Shown here: piece by piece, positions 45,843-56,912 of the stretch
Layout of the letters: each line of letters starts with the position of its first letter
How positions within the stretch are numbered: position 1 is the stretch's first letter
NCBI RefSeq assembly: GCF_001425235.1
Contig: NZ_LMEA01000011.1
Location: 496,001-560,000 of the forward strand
Reading direction: 5' to 3'
Length of the DNA: 64,000 nt
Source: Devosia sp. Root413D1
Lineage (GTDB): Bacteria; Pseudomonadota; Alphaproteobacteria; Rhizobiales; Devosiaceae
Translations under genes and position numbers: made by a program
The notes under the pieces: model-generated
The model's input: only the letters and a program-made list of their open reading frames with translations
Told to the model about the DNA's origin: nothing
Databases searched by the model: none

Positions 45843-46451
45843 ATGTCCGACCTCGACAAAGCCCTCGCCGATATCGTCGAGATAAAGTCGCGCCTCGCCC
45901 AGTCGAGCGAGTTCCTCGGCCTCGGTCCGGCCGCCCTCGCCACCTCGGGCCTCCTCGCCTTCGCCGTTGCGGCGCTGCAGTCGGTGCTGCCGGGCGCCGC
46001 CGAGCCCATGGCCTACTTCACCGGCTGGGTGCTCACCGCCATTGTCGCCGTCGCGCTGATCGGCGCCGAGATGCTGCGCCGGGCCCAGCGCCACCATGCC
46101 GGCCTTGCCGACCAGATGATCCGCGAGGCGGTGCTGAACTTCGTGCCGGCAGGCGTCGCCGGCGCGACGCTGCTCGCCTTCTTCGCCCGCTTTGCGCCCG
46201 AGCAGCTGTGGCTGGTCCCCGGCCTGTGGCTGATCCTCGTCAGCCTCGGCATTTTTGCCGCCGTCCGCTCGCTGCCGCGCGCCATCGCGCTGGCCGGCGC
46301 CTGGTACCTGCTGTCAGGCTTCACCGTGCTGCTCTTCGCCGCCGGGGACCACAACCTCTCGCCGTGGCATATGGGCCTGCCCTTCGCCGTCGGCCAGCTG
46401 CTGATCGCCGGCATCGTTCACCGCGCCTCGGAGGCCGCCAATGTCCGTTGA
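45843..46451 (+). CDS. Predicted inner-membrane protein in operon with a regulator
   Basis: 202 residues with about six hydrophobic helices (for example LGPAALATSGLLAFAVAALQ and LWLVPGLWLILVSLGIFAAV). The N-terminus DLDKALADIVEIKSRLAQS is amphipathic and cytoplasmic. Family unknown to me, but pairs of a small polytopic protein and a winged-helix regulator are common. Overlaps the next gene by 11 bases. Confidence 0.75.
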   Translation: MSDLDKALADIVEIKSRLAQSSEFLGLGPAALATSGLLAFAVAALQSVLPGAAEPMAYFTGWVLTAIVAVALIGAEMLRRAQRHHAGLADQMIREAVLNFVPAGVAGATLLAFFARFAPEQLWLVPGLWLILVSLGIFAAVRSLPRAIALAGAWYLLSGFTVLLFAAGDHNLSPWHMGLPFAVGQLLIAGIVHRASEAANVR

Positions 46452-46803
46452 GCCCGATGCCCCCTTCGCCTATGACGGGCTCGATCGCGTCATCCACGAG
46501 AAGGCCCGCCTGGGCATCCTCACCTCGCTGGTCAGCCGGCCCGACGGCCTCGCCTTCAACGACCTGCTGCGCCTCTGCGGCCTCACCCAGGGCAATCTCA
46601 GCCGCCACCTCGCCGTGCTGCAGGAAGCCGGCCTGGTCGACATTCACAAGGGCTACACCGGTAACCGCCCGCTGACCGAAATCCGCCTCACCCCCGCCGG
46701 CCGCCAGCGCTTTCTCGACTATCTCTCGGTGCTCGAACGCGTCGTCCGCGACGCCTCGGCAAGGGCTGAGCAGGCTGCGCCGGGGAAACCGCAGGTGGCT
46801 TGA
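46441..46803 (+). CDS. Winged-helix transcriptional regulator
   Basis: 120 residues: IHEKARLGILTSLVSRPDGL, FNDLLRLCGLTQGNLSRHLA as the recognition helix, and the wing GYTGNRPLTEIRLTPAGRQR. This is the MarR/PadR-like HTH_27 type used by small regulators co-encoded with membrane proteins. It likely controls its own operon. Start overlaps the upstream gene. Confidence 0.85.
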   Translation: MSVEPDAPFAYDGLDRVIHEKARLGILTSLVSRPDGLAFNDLLRLCGLTQGNLSRHLAVLQEAGLVDIHKGYTGNRPLTEIRLTPAGRQRFLDYLSVLERVVRDASARAEQAAPGKPQVA

Positions 46804-46818
46804 GGTGCTGACTGAAGC

Positions 46819-47022
46819 AGACGGCCCCCTCCCGGCCTCCCCCATAAAGGGGGAGGTGAAGAGTCGAGGCTTCGTCTTCGATTGTGCCCAATGAACCGGC
46901 GGGGCACCTCCCCCTTCATGGGGGACTTCGAACCGTCCCGAAGGGCAAATCGCTCCAGTGGAGCGATTTGAGGCGAGAAGGCCATGAGAGCTATGCTCGA
47001 ATGGCGAGGGAGGGGGCCGTCT
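46819..47022. repeat. Family B element, copy 3, disrupted by an insertion
   Basis: Left end AGACGGCCCCCTCCCGGCCT and right end AGGGAGGGGGCCGTCT match copies 1 and 2. The right arm is broken after CACCTCCCCCTTCATGGGGG by about 80 extra bases, which contain the hairpin CAAATCGCTCC / GGAGCGATTTG. Confidence 0.75.
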
Positions 47023-47101
47023 CTCTCCGTCGACCACTGCCAATTCGTAACCGATGCCTGACCAATTCATATCCGCTCAACCGATGTCCAAGAGGTTTAC
47101 A

Positions 47102-47785
<684 letters not shown>

Positions 47786-47845
47786 GGCTCTGTGAGAGCC
47801 GTAAACGGACCCGAGATGGCCCACGGCCTCACCTCCCCACCGGCC

Positions 47846-47923
47846 GTCATCCCAGCGAAAGCTGGGACCCAACTCACAGCCCGCGCCAGCCGATAGATGG
47901 GTCCCAGCTTTCGCTGGGATGAC
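47846..47923. repeat. Family C palindromic element, copy 1
   Basis: Perfect 25-bp inverted arms (GTCATCCCAGCGAAAGCTGG plus GACCC, and complement), each itself nearly palindromic (CCCAGC GAAA GCTGGG). The loop is about 28 bases. Copies at 61069 and 63270. Confidence 0.88.
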
Positions 47924-47962
47924 ACCGAGTGCGTGGACAAATACTGCCCCCCACCCGTAACC

Positions 47963-48577
47963 CTAAGGCCGCTGGAACGTCTCGTATTTCGCCTCGCCCA
48001 CCCGCTCGAACACCTGGATGTTGAGCCCGCCCGGCGTCCTGTCGTTGCGCAGCGTCTGCATCGCCGTCGCCACGCCATCCCGTGCAAACAGCTTGTGCCC
48101 GGCCCCGACAATCACCGGCGCCACCACCAGCCGCAGCTCATCGACCAGCCCCGCCGCCAGCAGCGACCCGGCAAGGCTGCCACTGCCATGCACCTGCAGC
48201 TCACCGCCATCCCGCGCCTTCAACGCCTCGACCTGCTTGAGCACGTCGCCACCCAGCACCGTCGCCGGTCCCCAGCTGGTTGCCTCGAGCGTCGCCGAGG
48301 CCACGTATTTCGGCAGCCGGTTCATCATCAGCCCGATGGCGTCATCCGGCTTGTTCATCTCCGGCCAGTCGCGCGCAAAGCTCTCATAGGTCCGCCGCCC
48401 GAGCAGCAGCCCATCGGCCTGCCCCAGCCAGCTGCGCGCCTGATCGAGAAAGCCCTGCTCGAGATAGGGCACGAACCAGCCGCCGCGCGAAAAGCCGTCG
48501 CTGCGGTCCTCGTCCGGGCTGCCCGGCCCCTGGTAGACGCCGTCCAGCGATACGAAGGTCATGACCACCAGCTTCAT
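47963..48577 (-). CDS. Dihydrofolate reductase / RibD C-terminal-like protein
   Basis: 204 residues: MKLVVMTFVSLDGVYQGPGS at the start, GLLLGRRTYESFARDWPEM as the NADPH-binding region, LQVHGSGSLAGSLLAAGLVD and LFARDG. This is the 'dihydrofolate reductase family' related to RibD reductase domains; substrate unknown. GGAG is 8 bases before the ATG. It faces the ArsR gene at 48714 across two operator-like palindromes, so ArsR may control it. Confidence 0.88.
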   Translation of the reverse strand: MKLVVMTFVSLDGVYQGPGSPDEDRSDGFSRGGWFVPYLEQGFLDQARSWLGQADGLLLGRRTYESFARDWPEMNKPDDAIGLMMNRLPKYVASATLEATSWGPATVLGGDVLKQVEALKARDGGELQVHGSGSLAGSLLAAGLVDELRLVVAPVIVGAGHKLFARDGVATAMQTLRNDRTPGGLNIQVFERVGEAKYETFQRP

Positions 48578-48632
48578 TTTTCGAACTCCGAGTGAGAAAC
48601 ACTATGCCTTTTGGCTAACTATCAACCGCAAA

Positions 48633-48690
48633 CACTTAGCGCAACGGCTAAGTGACGTCAGCACTAAACACTTAGCCATTGCGCTAAGCA
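48633..48690. promoter_or_regulatory. Two tandem operator palindromes between divergent genes
   Basis: Site 1 is perfect: CACTTAGC, GCAACG, GCTAAGTG (48633-48654). Site 2 is nearly so: CACTTAGC, CATTGC, GCTAAGCA (48669-48690). The sites are offset by 36 bases, and a half site GGCTAACT is at about 48613. They are the likely binding sites of the ArsR-family protein encoded at 48714. Confidence 0.75.
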
Positions 48691-48713
48691 TTAGCCGATG
48701 CTAGTCGTCGCCC

Positions 48714-49043
48714 ATGCATGCGGGCACCGAGCAACTCGACGGGATTTTTCAGGCCCTCGCCGATCCGACGCGGCGGGCCATCCTGCAACGTCTCGGCGGC
48801 GGCCCGGCCGGCGTGGGCGAACTGGCCAAACCCTTCGACATGGCCCTGCCCTCGTTCATGAAGCACATCACCGCGCTCGAGCAGAGCGGCCTGATCCGCA
48901 CCGCGAAAACCGGCCGGGTGCGCACCTGCACCCTCGAAAAGGGCACGTTCGCGCTGGTCGACAGCTGGCTGGATCATCAGCGCCGGCTGTGGAGCGGGCG
49001 TACCGACCGGCTCGAGGCCTTTGTCACCAGGGACAAGCCATGA
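48714..49043 (+). CDS. ArsR-family transcriptional regulator (second cassette)
   Basis: 109 residues: IFQALADPTRRAILQRLGGG and ELAKPFDMALPSFMKHITAL form the winged HTH. No metal-binding cysteines are apparent. It resembles the regulator at 41808 but with a different recognition helix. The stop overlaps the start of the SRPBCC gene (ATGA). Controls itself, the SRPBCC gene and perhaps the divergent reductase. Confidence 0.88.
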   Translation: MHAGTEQLDGIFQALADPTRRAILQRLGGGPAGVGELAKPFDMALPSFMKHITALEQSGLIRTAKTGRVRTCTLEKGTFALVDSWLDHQRRLWSGRTDRLEAFVTRDKP

Positions 49044-49519
49044 CCGAGATGTTCGACCCCGAACGCGACCTCACCATCGAGCGCTTCATCCGGGCGCCGC
49101 GCGCCGCCGTCTGGGATGCCTGGACGCTGCCGCGGCAGTTCGAGCAATGGTGGGTGCCCGAGCCGGCCAAGTGCCGGGCAGTCCGCTTCGAAGCCGTGCC
49201 CGGCGGCCCGCTGGTCACCGAGATCAGCGAAGCCGGCCAGCCCTTTGCCCCGCATATGGATGCCTGCTTCCTGATCGTCGAACCGCAGCGCCGCCTCATC
49301 TTCACCGATGCCCTGCTCGCCGGCTTCCGCCCAGCGCCCAATAGCTTCATCACAGCCGAAATCACCCTCGACGAGGTGAATGGCGGCACGCAGTACGCGG
49401 CCCGCGTCATGCATTCCGACCGCGCCACGCGCGACAAGCACGCCGAACTCGGCTTCTACGACGGCTGGGGTACCGTGATCGAACAGCTGGCGCGGTTTGT
49501 TGAGGTGCCGACCAGCTAG
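49040..49519 (+). CDS. SRPBCC (AHSA1-like) domain protein (second cassette)
   Basis: 159 residues, Bet v1-like: LTIERFIRAPRAAVWDAWTL, PRQFEQWWVPEPAKCRAVRF, ELGFYDGWGTVIEQLARFVE. Same family as the protein at 42145 but clearly diverged. AGGGA lies 6 bases before the ATG. Ligand unknown. Confidence 0.88.
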   Translation: MTEMFDPERDLTIERFIRAPRAAVWDAWTLPRQFEQWWVPEPAKCRAVRFEAVPGGPLVTEISEAGQPFAPHMDACFLIVEPQRRLIFTDALLAGFRPAPNSFITAEITLDEVNGGTQYAARVMHSDRATRDKHAELGFYDGWGTVIEQLARFVEVPTS

Positions 49520-49638
49520 AGCGAAGGCGCCCGGTCCGGCGCAGTTTGGCACCGGCGGATGTCTCGCGTCCCCTCTCCCCTCCTAGGGGGCGTTGATGGC
49601 ACCGCCAGTGGAAACACAACCAAGCCGCCTCGCCCCCC

Positions 49639-50814
49639 TTACGACCCCTCCTCATCCACCCGCTCGCGTGGCCCTTCCGGCACCGAACGCCACACAATCA
49701 GCGCCAGGGCGACCAGGGGGATGCCGATCAGCGGCAGGGCCATAGCGCCCCAGCTGTCGAGCACGATGCCTCCTAAGGCCGCTGCCACCGCCATCCCGAT
49801 CATGAAGGCGGACATATTGAGCGAGATTGCCACCGGCACGGCGCCCGGCGCGATCTGCGCCATGTGGCTGGCCACCGCGATCGAATACGTGCGGCCGACG
49901 AAACCCTGTGCGCCGACCGTCAGCATCAGCGCCGGCAGGGCGAAGGCCGGCGGCACATAGGAGAGGCCGAAAAACACCGCCATCACCACGATCACCGCCA
50001 GCCCGGCGATGGTTGCTGTCCGGCCGCTGCCGAACCGATCCGACATCCGGCCCGCGGTGGCGCTGCAGGCAATGGCGCCGATGCCGCCGGCCAGCAGCAC
50101 CAGCGGCAGCGTTTCGTAGCCGACGCCCACCGCCGCCATCAGCGCGCCGATATAGACGATCAGCGGCGACGAGCCGATCATGAACAACAGGGTCGAGAGC
50201 AGCGCCCGGCCCACGCCGGGGTTGCGCAGCACCCGCAGCCGGTCGCGAATGCTCAGCGTATCGCCCAGCATGCCGCGCGGCAGCCGCATATACAGCGCCG
50301 TCGCCGCCAGCCCGGCCATGATCGCCAGCATCACATAGACGACGCGCCAGCCGAACTGCGCCGCGATCCACGCCCCGAGCGGCACGCCGGCCAGCGCCGC
50401 GATCGCCTGCCCCATGCTGATCACCTGCATGTAGCGGCCACGCTTGCCGTAAGGCGCGATCATCGCGGCGGTCGCCATGGCGGTGCCGGTATAGGTCCCC
50501 GCCACCACCGCCAGCGCCGTCCGCACCACGACGAGGGCTTCGAACGTGGTCGAGAGCACGATCAGCAGCGCGCAGAGCGCAAAGCCGAACTCGGCGCCGG
50601 CGAGAATGCGCCGCCGCCCCACCCCGCCGAGCAGCAGCGCCAGCAGCGGCGGGCCGAACGCATAGGCCAGCGAATAGAACAGCACCACCAGGCCCGCCTG
50701 CCCCAGGCTCACCCCGAGGTCGGCGCCGATCAGCGGCAACAATCCGGCGATCAGGCCCCCTTCAATGGCCCCGACAAATGCCGCCAGCGCCAGCCAATAC
50801 AGCCGCGAATCCAT
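49639..50814 (-). CDS. Major facilitator superfamily transporter
   Basis: 391 residues with twelve predicted helices. The loop 2-3 region carries the charged motif GGVGRRRILAGAEF, and motif C-like AIAALAGVPLGAWIAAQFGW suggests a drug:H+ antiporter (DHA1). It probably exports a toxic or signalling compound. The ATG at 50814 starts the first helix with GGGGGAG just upstream; the much longer frame to 51240 runs through a family D repeat and is not coding. Confidence 0.87.
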   Translation of the reverse strand: MDSRLYWLALAAFVGAIEGGLIAGLLPLIGADLGVSLGQAGLVVLFYSLAYAFGPPLLALLLGGVGRRRILAGAEFGFALCALLIVLSTTFEALVVVRTALAVVAGTYTGTAMATAAMIAPYGKRGRYMQVISMGQAIAALAGVPLGAWIAAQFGWRVVYVMLAIMAGLAATALYMRLPRGMLGDTLSIRDRLRVLRNPGVGRALLSTLLFMIGSSPLIVYIGALMAAVGVGYETLPLVLLAGGIGAIACSATAGRMSDRFGSGRTATIAGLAVIVVMAVFFGLSYVPPAFALPALMLTVGAQGFVGRTYSIAVASHMAQIAPGAVPVAISLNMSAFMIGMAVAAALGGIVLDSWGAMALPLIGIPLVALALIVWRSVPEGPRERVDEEGS

Positions 50815-50940
50815 AGCTCCCCCTCGGGAGGGTATTCTTGGCGTCGTGCGGAGGCATGGGAAAGGGCAAATCGCCCGCAGCGACACATCCAATGGTAGCG
50901 GTCCCAATCGCATTGCTGGGCCGGATCCAGCCACAAGCTC

Positions 50941-51202
50941 GATGCCCACCTCCCCCTTGACGGGGGAGGCAAGCGAAGCTTGCGAGCGCAAGCGAGCTAG
51001 CGCAGCTCGGAGGGGGTGTGCGGAGCCTCGGTGCCTGCGGCCGGTCACTGCCTGGTCTGGGAACCACCACCGAGTGTGGGGCTCCACGTCAAAAAGCCTG
51101 GCCGCACGCATCGAGCCCCCTGCGCACCCCCTCCGAGCTGCGCTAGGTCGCTGTCGCTCCCAAGCTCCGCTTGCCTCCCCCGTCAAGGGGGAGGTGGGCA
51201 TC
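50941..51202. repeat. Family D inverted repeat, 262 bp
   Basis: The left arm (GATGCCCACCTCCCCCTTGA, CGGGGGAGGCAAGCGAAGCT, CGCAGCTCGGAGGGGGTG) and the right arm (its imperfect complement to 51202) are each about 85 bases, with about 100 bases between them. The right arm lacks part of the internal hairpin. It fills much of the 555-base gap between the MFS gene and uvrB; nothing else coding is seen there. Confidence 0.85.
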
Positions 51203-51270
51203 GTGCCCTCGGCACCCCCTGTTCCCTTTCCGTTCGCCACACCCTATATTGACGTGGAACCACGACAACA

Positions 51271-51290
51271 CTGACAGATTCTGACAGCAC
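51271..51290. other. Direct repeat CTGACAG upstream of uvrB
   Basis: CTGACAGATT CTGACAGCAC, two copies one helical turn apart, 80-100 bases before the uvrB start and shortly after TTGACG (51249). Could be a regulator site; it does not match the usual alphaproteobacterial SOS box GTTC-N7-GTTC. Confidence 0.3.
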
Positions 51291-51369
51291 ACCTATCTAT
51301 GGTGCTGGCTGCGCACCGCCCGCGCTCCTATCGCGGGGCGCCAAGTGAACCAAACGCCGAGAGTCCGCC

Positions 51370-54015
<2,646 letters not shown>

Positions 54016-54066
54016 CCGTGCTCCATCCCCGCTCTCCTAGCTACGACTTCGGTCCCAACACATCCA

Positions 54067-54561
54067 TCAAGCAACCATTTGCCTCGTGTCGAAGTCAAAG
54101 TCCGGCAAAAAGCCACCAGCGCCTTGAGCGTTAGCCAACCACTTCGCTGCTTGAACTGACGAAATGGCACCCCCGTCTATGCATTGACATAGCAGCCCAA
54201 TAAAGCCGGTGACGTTCTCCGCACCCAACAGATCTACACCGACATCCCTCGCCCTTCGATCATCAGAGATCAGTAGCTCCCCGGACTCGACACAGATCGT
54301 AACGCACTCGGCCTCTCCGACGCCAATCTCATGATCGGCAGCGATATCACCTACCGCCGTCGCAGACAGAGATGACCCATCGAAACGATGAATCAGACCG
54401 GCTTCTAGTAGTTGTTCGAGGATAACCTTGTCCTTTACGATTTCGTCTTCGACCAACCCCTGAAACCAGACCTCAGTTGGGATGGCAGACAGTATCTCGG
54501 CCGCCCCACCTGACCTGATCAAATTTATTAGGGCGCAGGCATCAATGATAGCGGCTTGCAT
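54067..54561 (-). CDS. PIN-domain protein (putative toxin nuclease)
   Basis: 164 residues. The PIN acidic residues are recognisable: D7 in AIIDACALINLI, E38 region in VEDEIVKD, E82/E84 in GVGEAECVTICVES and D99/D100 in LLISDDRRARD. PIN domains are Mg-dependent ribonucleases, often toxins; DUF3368/DUF4411-type PIN proteins are frequently encoded beside ImmA/IrrE proteases. It overlaps the upstream gene by 20 bases and is the last gene of the four-gene operon. Base composition is lower in GC than the surroundings. Confidence 0.75.
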   Translation of the reverse strand: MQAAIIDACALINLIRSGGAAEILSAIPTEVWFQGLVEDEIVKDKVILEQLLEAGLIHRFDGSSLSATAVGDIAADHEIGVGEAECVTICVESGELLISDDRRARDVGVDLLGAENVTGFIGLLCQCIDGGAISSVQAAKWLANAQGAGGFLPDFDFDTRQMVA

Positions 54562-55654
54562 CGACTACTTCCAAGGCCTCCTGCAGCGATAGCCCAAAGA
54601 TCTCCGCGGCCCGCTCCACCGATATCTCACCCGCCCGTATTTGCTCAGCACAGCCCCTCATTGCGCCACGAGCCACACTGTTCCACTCTTCACCCGGATC
54701 GGCAGCAAGACCAAAATGGTCTCCAAACTTCTCAGGAGAAGCAAACTCTTCGGTGATAGCTCGCCTTAACGAGCGCGTGGCACCTGCAGGCAGTAATTCC
54801 AGGACCTCAAGACGTCCGCCCGCCACGTCAAAGCTAGTGCCGAACGACCTCGCTACATTCATGACCTCAAGGGCGGTCAGGCCGTCCGCAGGGGAGTCGT
54901 GAGTGGCCCGCCAGCGCCTTACTACGTCGGAAACGCCTCCGGGCGGCAACAGACAGGCGGCAGCAAAGGCGTTGGCGAAACTCTCCTCCTCAAAGGAGGA
55001 GCCTGCCGTTTCGTGGGTAACTTCCTGATCTAGCCAGATCTCGTCGCTGCCGACTGGGAGATCTGTGATGAGGTGGCAAACCTCGTGACACAGAGTGAAG
55101 CGCATCCGCCCGAGATGACGCTCAGCGAGAAGAACGATGGCCGTCCCATTTGTGCGCGTCGCGACGCCATCGAGCGAACGAAACTTGCTCACGAGCTGCA
55201 CCACGCCGAACTTTGCAAATAGAGTTTCTGACAGCCCAAAGAGCGCGGAGCGACGGTCAATCCCGAGTATGTTCTCGCGAAACATTCTTGCCAGCTGCTC
55301 GGCAGAAGCCAGCGTCTTTGGGAAGTCGGAAAAGAAGGGAAGGTCGGACACGTCAACTAACCGAGCGACAAGCTTAGCCCGATAGGACCCAAGCGCCCCT
55401 TCGTACTCCAGCTCGTCAGCCGGTGACCGTCCAAAGTTGGAGCGGTACTTTTGTAGCGACCTGGCATCGCTCGGAGGGCTAACCAAGAGCTCCCTGACAG
55501 GGATATGAAGGTGCTTGGATAAGAGGCGAACCTCGTCCACAGTGGGATCTGCGTCACTCAAAAGCTCAGCAATGCGTCGCTCGCTTAGCCCACTAGCAAT
55601 GAGCCGCTCCAGCCTAACAGACCGGGCGGCCAGCGCCTCCTTCAGAGCGGTCAT
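54542..55654 (-). CDS. HTH plus ImmA/IrrE-family metallo-endopeptidase
   Basis: 370 residues. An N-terminal XRE-like helix-turn-helix (about 18-58, GLSERRIAELLSDADPTVDE) precedes a zinc protease domain whose HExxH motif is HEVCH at 190-194, followed by the third-ligand region FEEESFANAFAAACLLP. ImmA/IrrE proteases cleave repressors or antitoxins, and many HTH-fused ones act as antitoxins themselves. Paired with the PIN gene it looks like a toxin-antitoxin unit. The start overlaps the upstream stop by 4 bases (ATGA). Confidence 0.85.
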   Translation of the reverse strand: MTALKEALAARSVRLERLIASGLSERRIAELLSDADPTVDEVRLLSKHLHIPVRELLVSPPSDARSLQKYRSNFGRSPADELEYEGALGSYRAKLVARLVDVSDLPFFSDFPKTLASAEQLARMFRENILGIDRRSALFGLSETLFAKFGVVQLVSKFRSLDGVATRTNGTAIVLLAERHLGRMRFTLCHEVCHLITDLPVGSDEIWLDQEVTHETAGSSFEEESFANAFAAACLLPPGGVSDVVRRWRATHDSPADGLTALEVMNVARSFGTSFDVAGGRLEVLELLPAGATRSLRRAITEEFASPEKFGDHFGLAADPGEEWNSVARGAMRGCAEQIRAGEISVERAAEIFGLSLQEALEVVDASRYH

Positions 55655-56217
55655 TTCCCCCCCTGCAGCCGCCGAAGCTCCTGAACGAGGGCCTTAACTT
55701 GCTCCTCGTTCAGCCCGCGCCAACGAGGGACAAGATCCGCTGTATTGTTGGAGCGCACCTTGAGAATTCGCTCGAGCATACCGTGGGTTCGGGCCCGCGC
55801 GAGCTCGATCGCTCGCTCCCCTACAATCGCGACAGCTTCTTTCCCTACTAAGTAATTTTGCCGCCGCTTGGCAAACTGATCATGATCGTCCAAGGCGTTG
55901 TGTTCGCCATCTGCGTTGACAATGATGTTGCCGATGACCTGACCACGCTCGTTCTTCTTCAGCCGATACTCAGGAAAACGCTCATACGCATCGAGAGCAT
56001 CCAGCTTTTCGTCGACTTTAAAGCCGCCAATGACATAGGGGACCCTTTCGGGAACCTTGCCGCTCAGCGCAAACACCCAATCTCCGATATCGAGGAACCT
56101 GCGGATGTTCGGCATACAGGCGCCCAATGTGGCGTACTTGCCGAATATGGGGTCGTTGAACTCCCATCCCATCGAGGGGTCCGCACCGGCGTACAGCTTG
56201 TAAATGTAGCCTTTCAT
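55651..56217 (-). CDS. Unknown protein resembling nucleotide-modification-associated domain (Nmad2-like)
   Basis: 188 residues. The first 80 (MKGYIYKLYAGADPSMGWEF, NDPIFGKYATLGACMPNIRR, FLDIGDWVFALSGK) resemble, from memory, the pattern Y-x-Y-x(n)-NPFFG-x-TLA-x-CKP-x-IR-x(4)-GDW of the Nmad2 family, predicted accessory proteins of nucleobase modification. The C-terminal half is charged and helical. The match is only partial, so function is not asserted. ATGA overlaps with both neighbours show tight translational coupling. Confidence 0.6.
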   Translation of the reverse strand: MKGYIYKLYAGADPSMGWEFNDPIFGKYATLGACMPNIRRFLDIGDWVFALSGKVPERVPYVIGGFKVDEKLDALDAYERFPEYRLKKNERGQVIGNIIVNADGEHNALDDHDQFAKRRQNYLVGKEAVAIVGERAIELARARTHGMLERILKVRSNNTADLVPRWRGLNEEQVKALVQELRRLQGGK

Positions 56218-56912
56218 TCGCCGCTCCAGTATCCGCTGTTCGGGATGGCTGCTTGTAACATCCCGTCATAGTGAAGGCTCGTTGCAGCAAACGCATCACG
56301 TACCGCTACAGCAATCTCATGCTCCATGGCCTGCGCCAGCGTCGTTTCCAACACCTTTAGTGCTCGCTCCCCGTGCTGGGCGTCCATTGGTCCGTGCAAC
56401 TCGTACGTTTTCGCGTCCTCGGCCGTGAAACCGTAAAGGTCGACGTAGGCTGAAAATATCTGTGGGCTGAGCTTGCTGTAGAAAAACTCGACACATCCAG
56501 CACCGATCATGTGCTGAAGCGGCCCACGATCAGCAATGTCTTTGTAAAGGGCCATAGCCGCTGCGTTTGCTGGGGTTGGCACAGCCACATCCAACTCTCG
56601 TTGAGTGACGCCGTTGGCCAACAGGAACGAGCGAATCAAGTCAACATGGCTAGGACCCGACTCATCTAGCTGGCACTCCTCCCGCGCAGTCTGATCCAGC
56701 AGCTCGAAAAGTTCGCCGCCGATCAGGCGCGCGCTAATGGCGGCCCGTTCTCGATACAGTCGCCCTACGTTGGAGCGTAGATAGTGCTGTATCTCGGCTA
56801 GTATGATCTGTTCTTTTGTCAGACGCCGTTCAAGCACCGCTGTCCATAGCGGGTGTCGTTCGAAAGGCCACTGATCATAGTACTTGAGCGCATCAGATCT
56901 GGTCAGTCCCAT
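56214..56912 (-). CDS. Haem-oxygenase-like (TenA/PqqC/CADD-type) putative diiron enzyme
   Basis: 232 residues, all helical. Candidate metal ligands follow the haem-oxygenase-like diiron oxidase pattern: E40 and H43 (LAEIQHYLRSN), E79 and H89 (REECQLDESGPSHVDLIRSF), E142 (GCVEFFYSKLSP) and E171-H173-D177-H180 (TYELHGPMDAQHGERAL). Relatives such as CADD, UndA, BesC and SznF oxidise amino or fatty acids with O2. It is first in the four-gene operon. A GGGGGT sequence lies 6 bases before the ATG. Confidence 0.75.
   Translation of the reverse strand: MGLTRSDALKYYDQWPFERHPLWTAVLERRLTKEQIILAEIQHYLRSNVGRLYRERAAISARLIGGELFELLDQTAREECQLDESGPSHVDLIRSFLLANGVTQRELDVAVPTPANAAAMALYKDIADRGPLQHMIGAGCVEFFYSKLSPQIFSAYVDLYGFTAEDAKTYELHGPMDAQHGERALKVLETTLAQAMEHEIAVAVRDAFAATSLHYDGMLQAAIPNSGYWSGE

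Noticed and set aside
45683-46675. 330-residue plus-strand frame in another frame over the membrane protein/regulator pair
   Set aside because: Arg/Pro-rich shadow; the real genes in the other frames have helices and an HTH.
49864-50898. 344-residue plus-strand frame opposite the MFS gene
   Set aside because: Antisense shadow, rich in Arg/Gln/His, no ribosome site.
50815-51240. N-terminal extension of the MFS frame
   Set aside because: Lies in a family D repeat; the first membrane helix begins right after the ATG at 50814.
51241-51300. SOS (LexA) box upstream of uvrB
   Set aside because: Only GAAC followed by an imperfect second half was found; not the GTTC-N7-GTTC or GAAC-N7-GAAC pattern.
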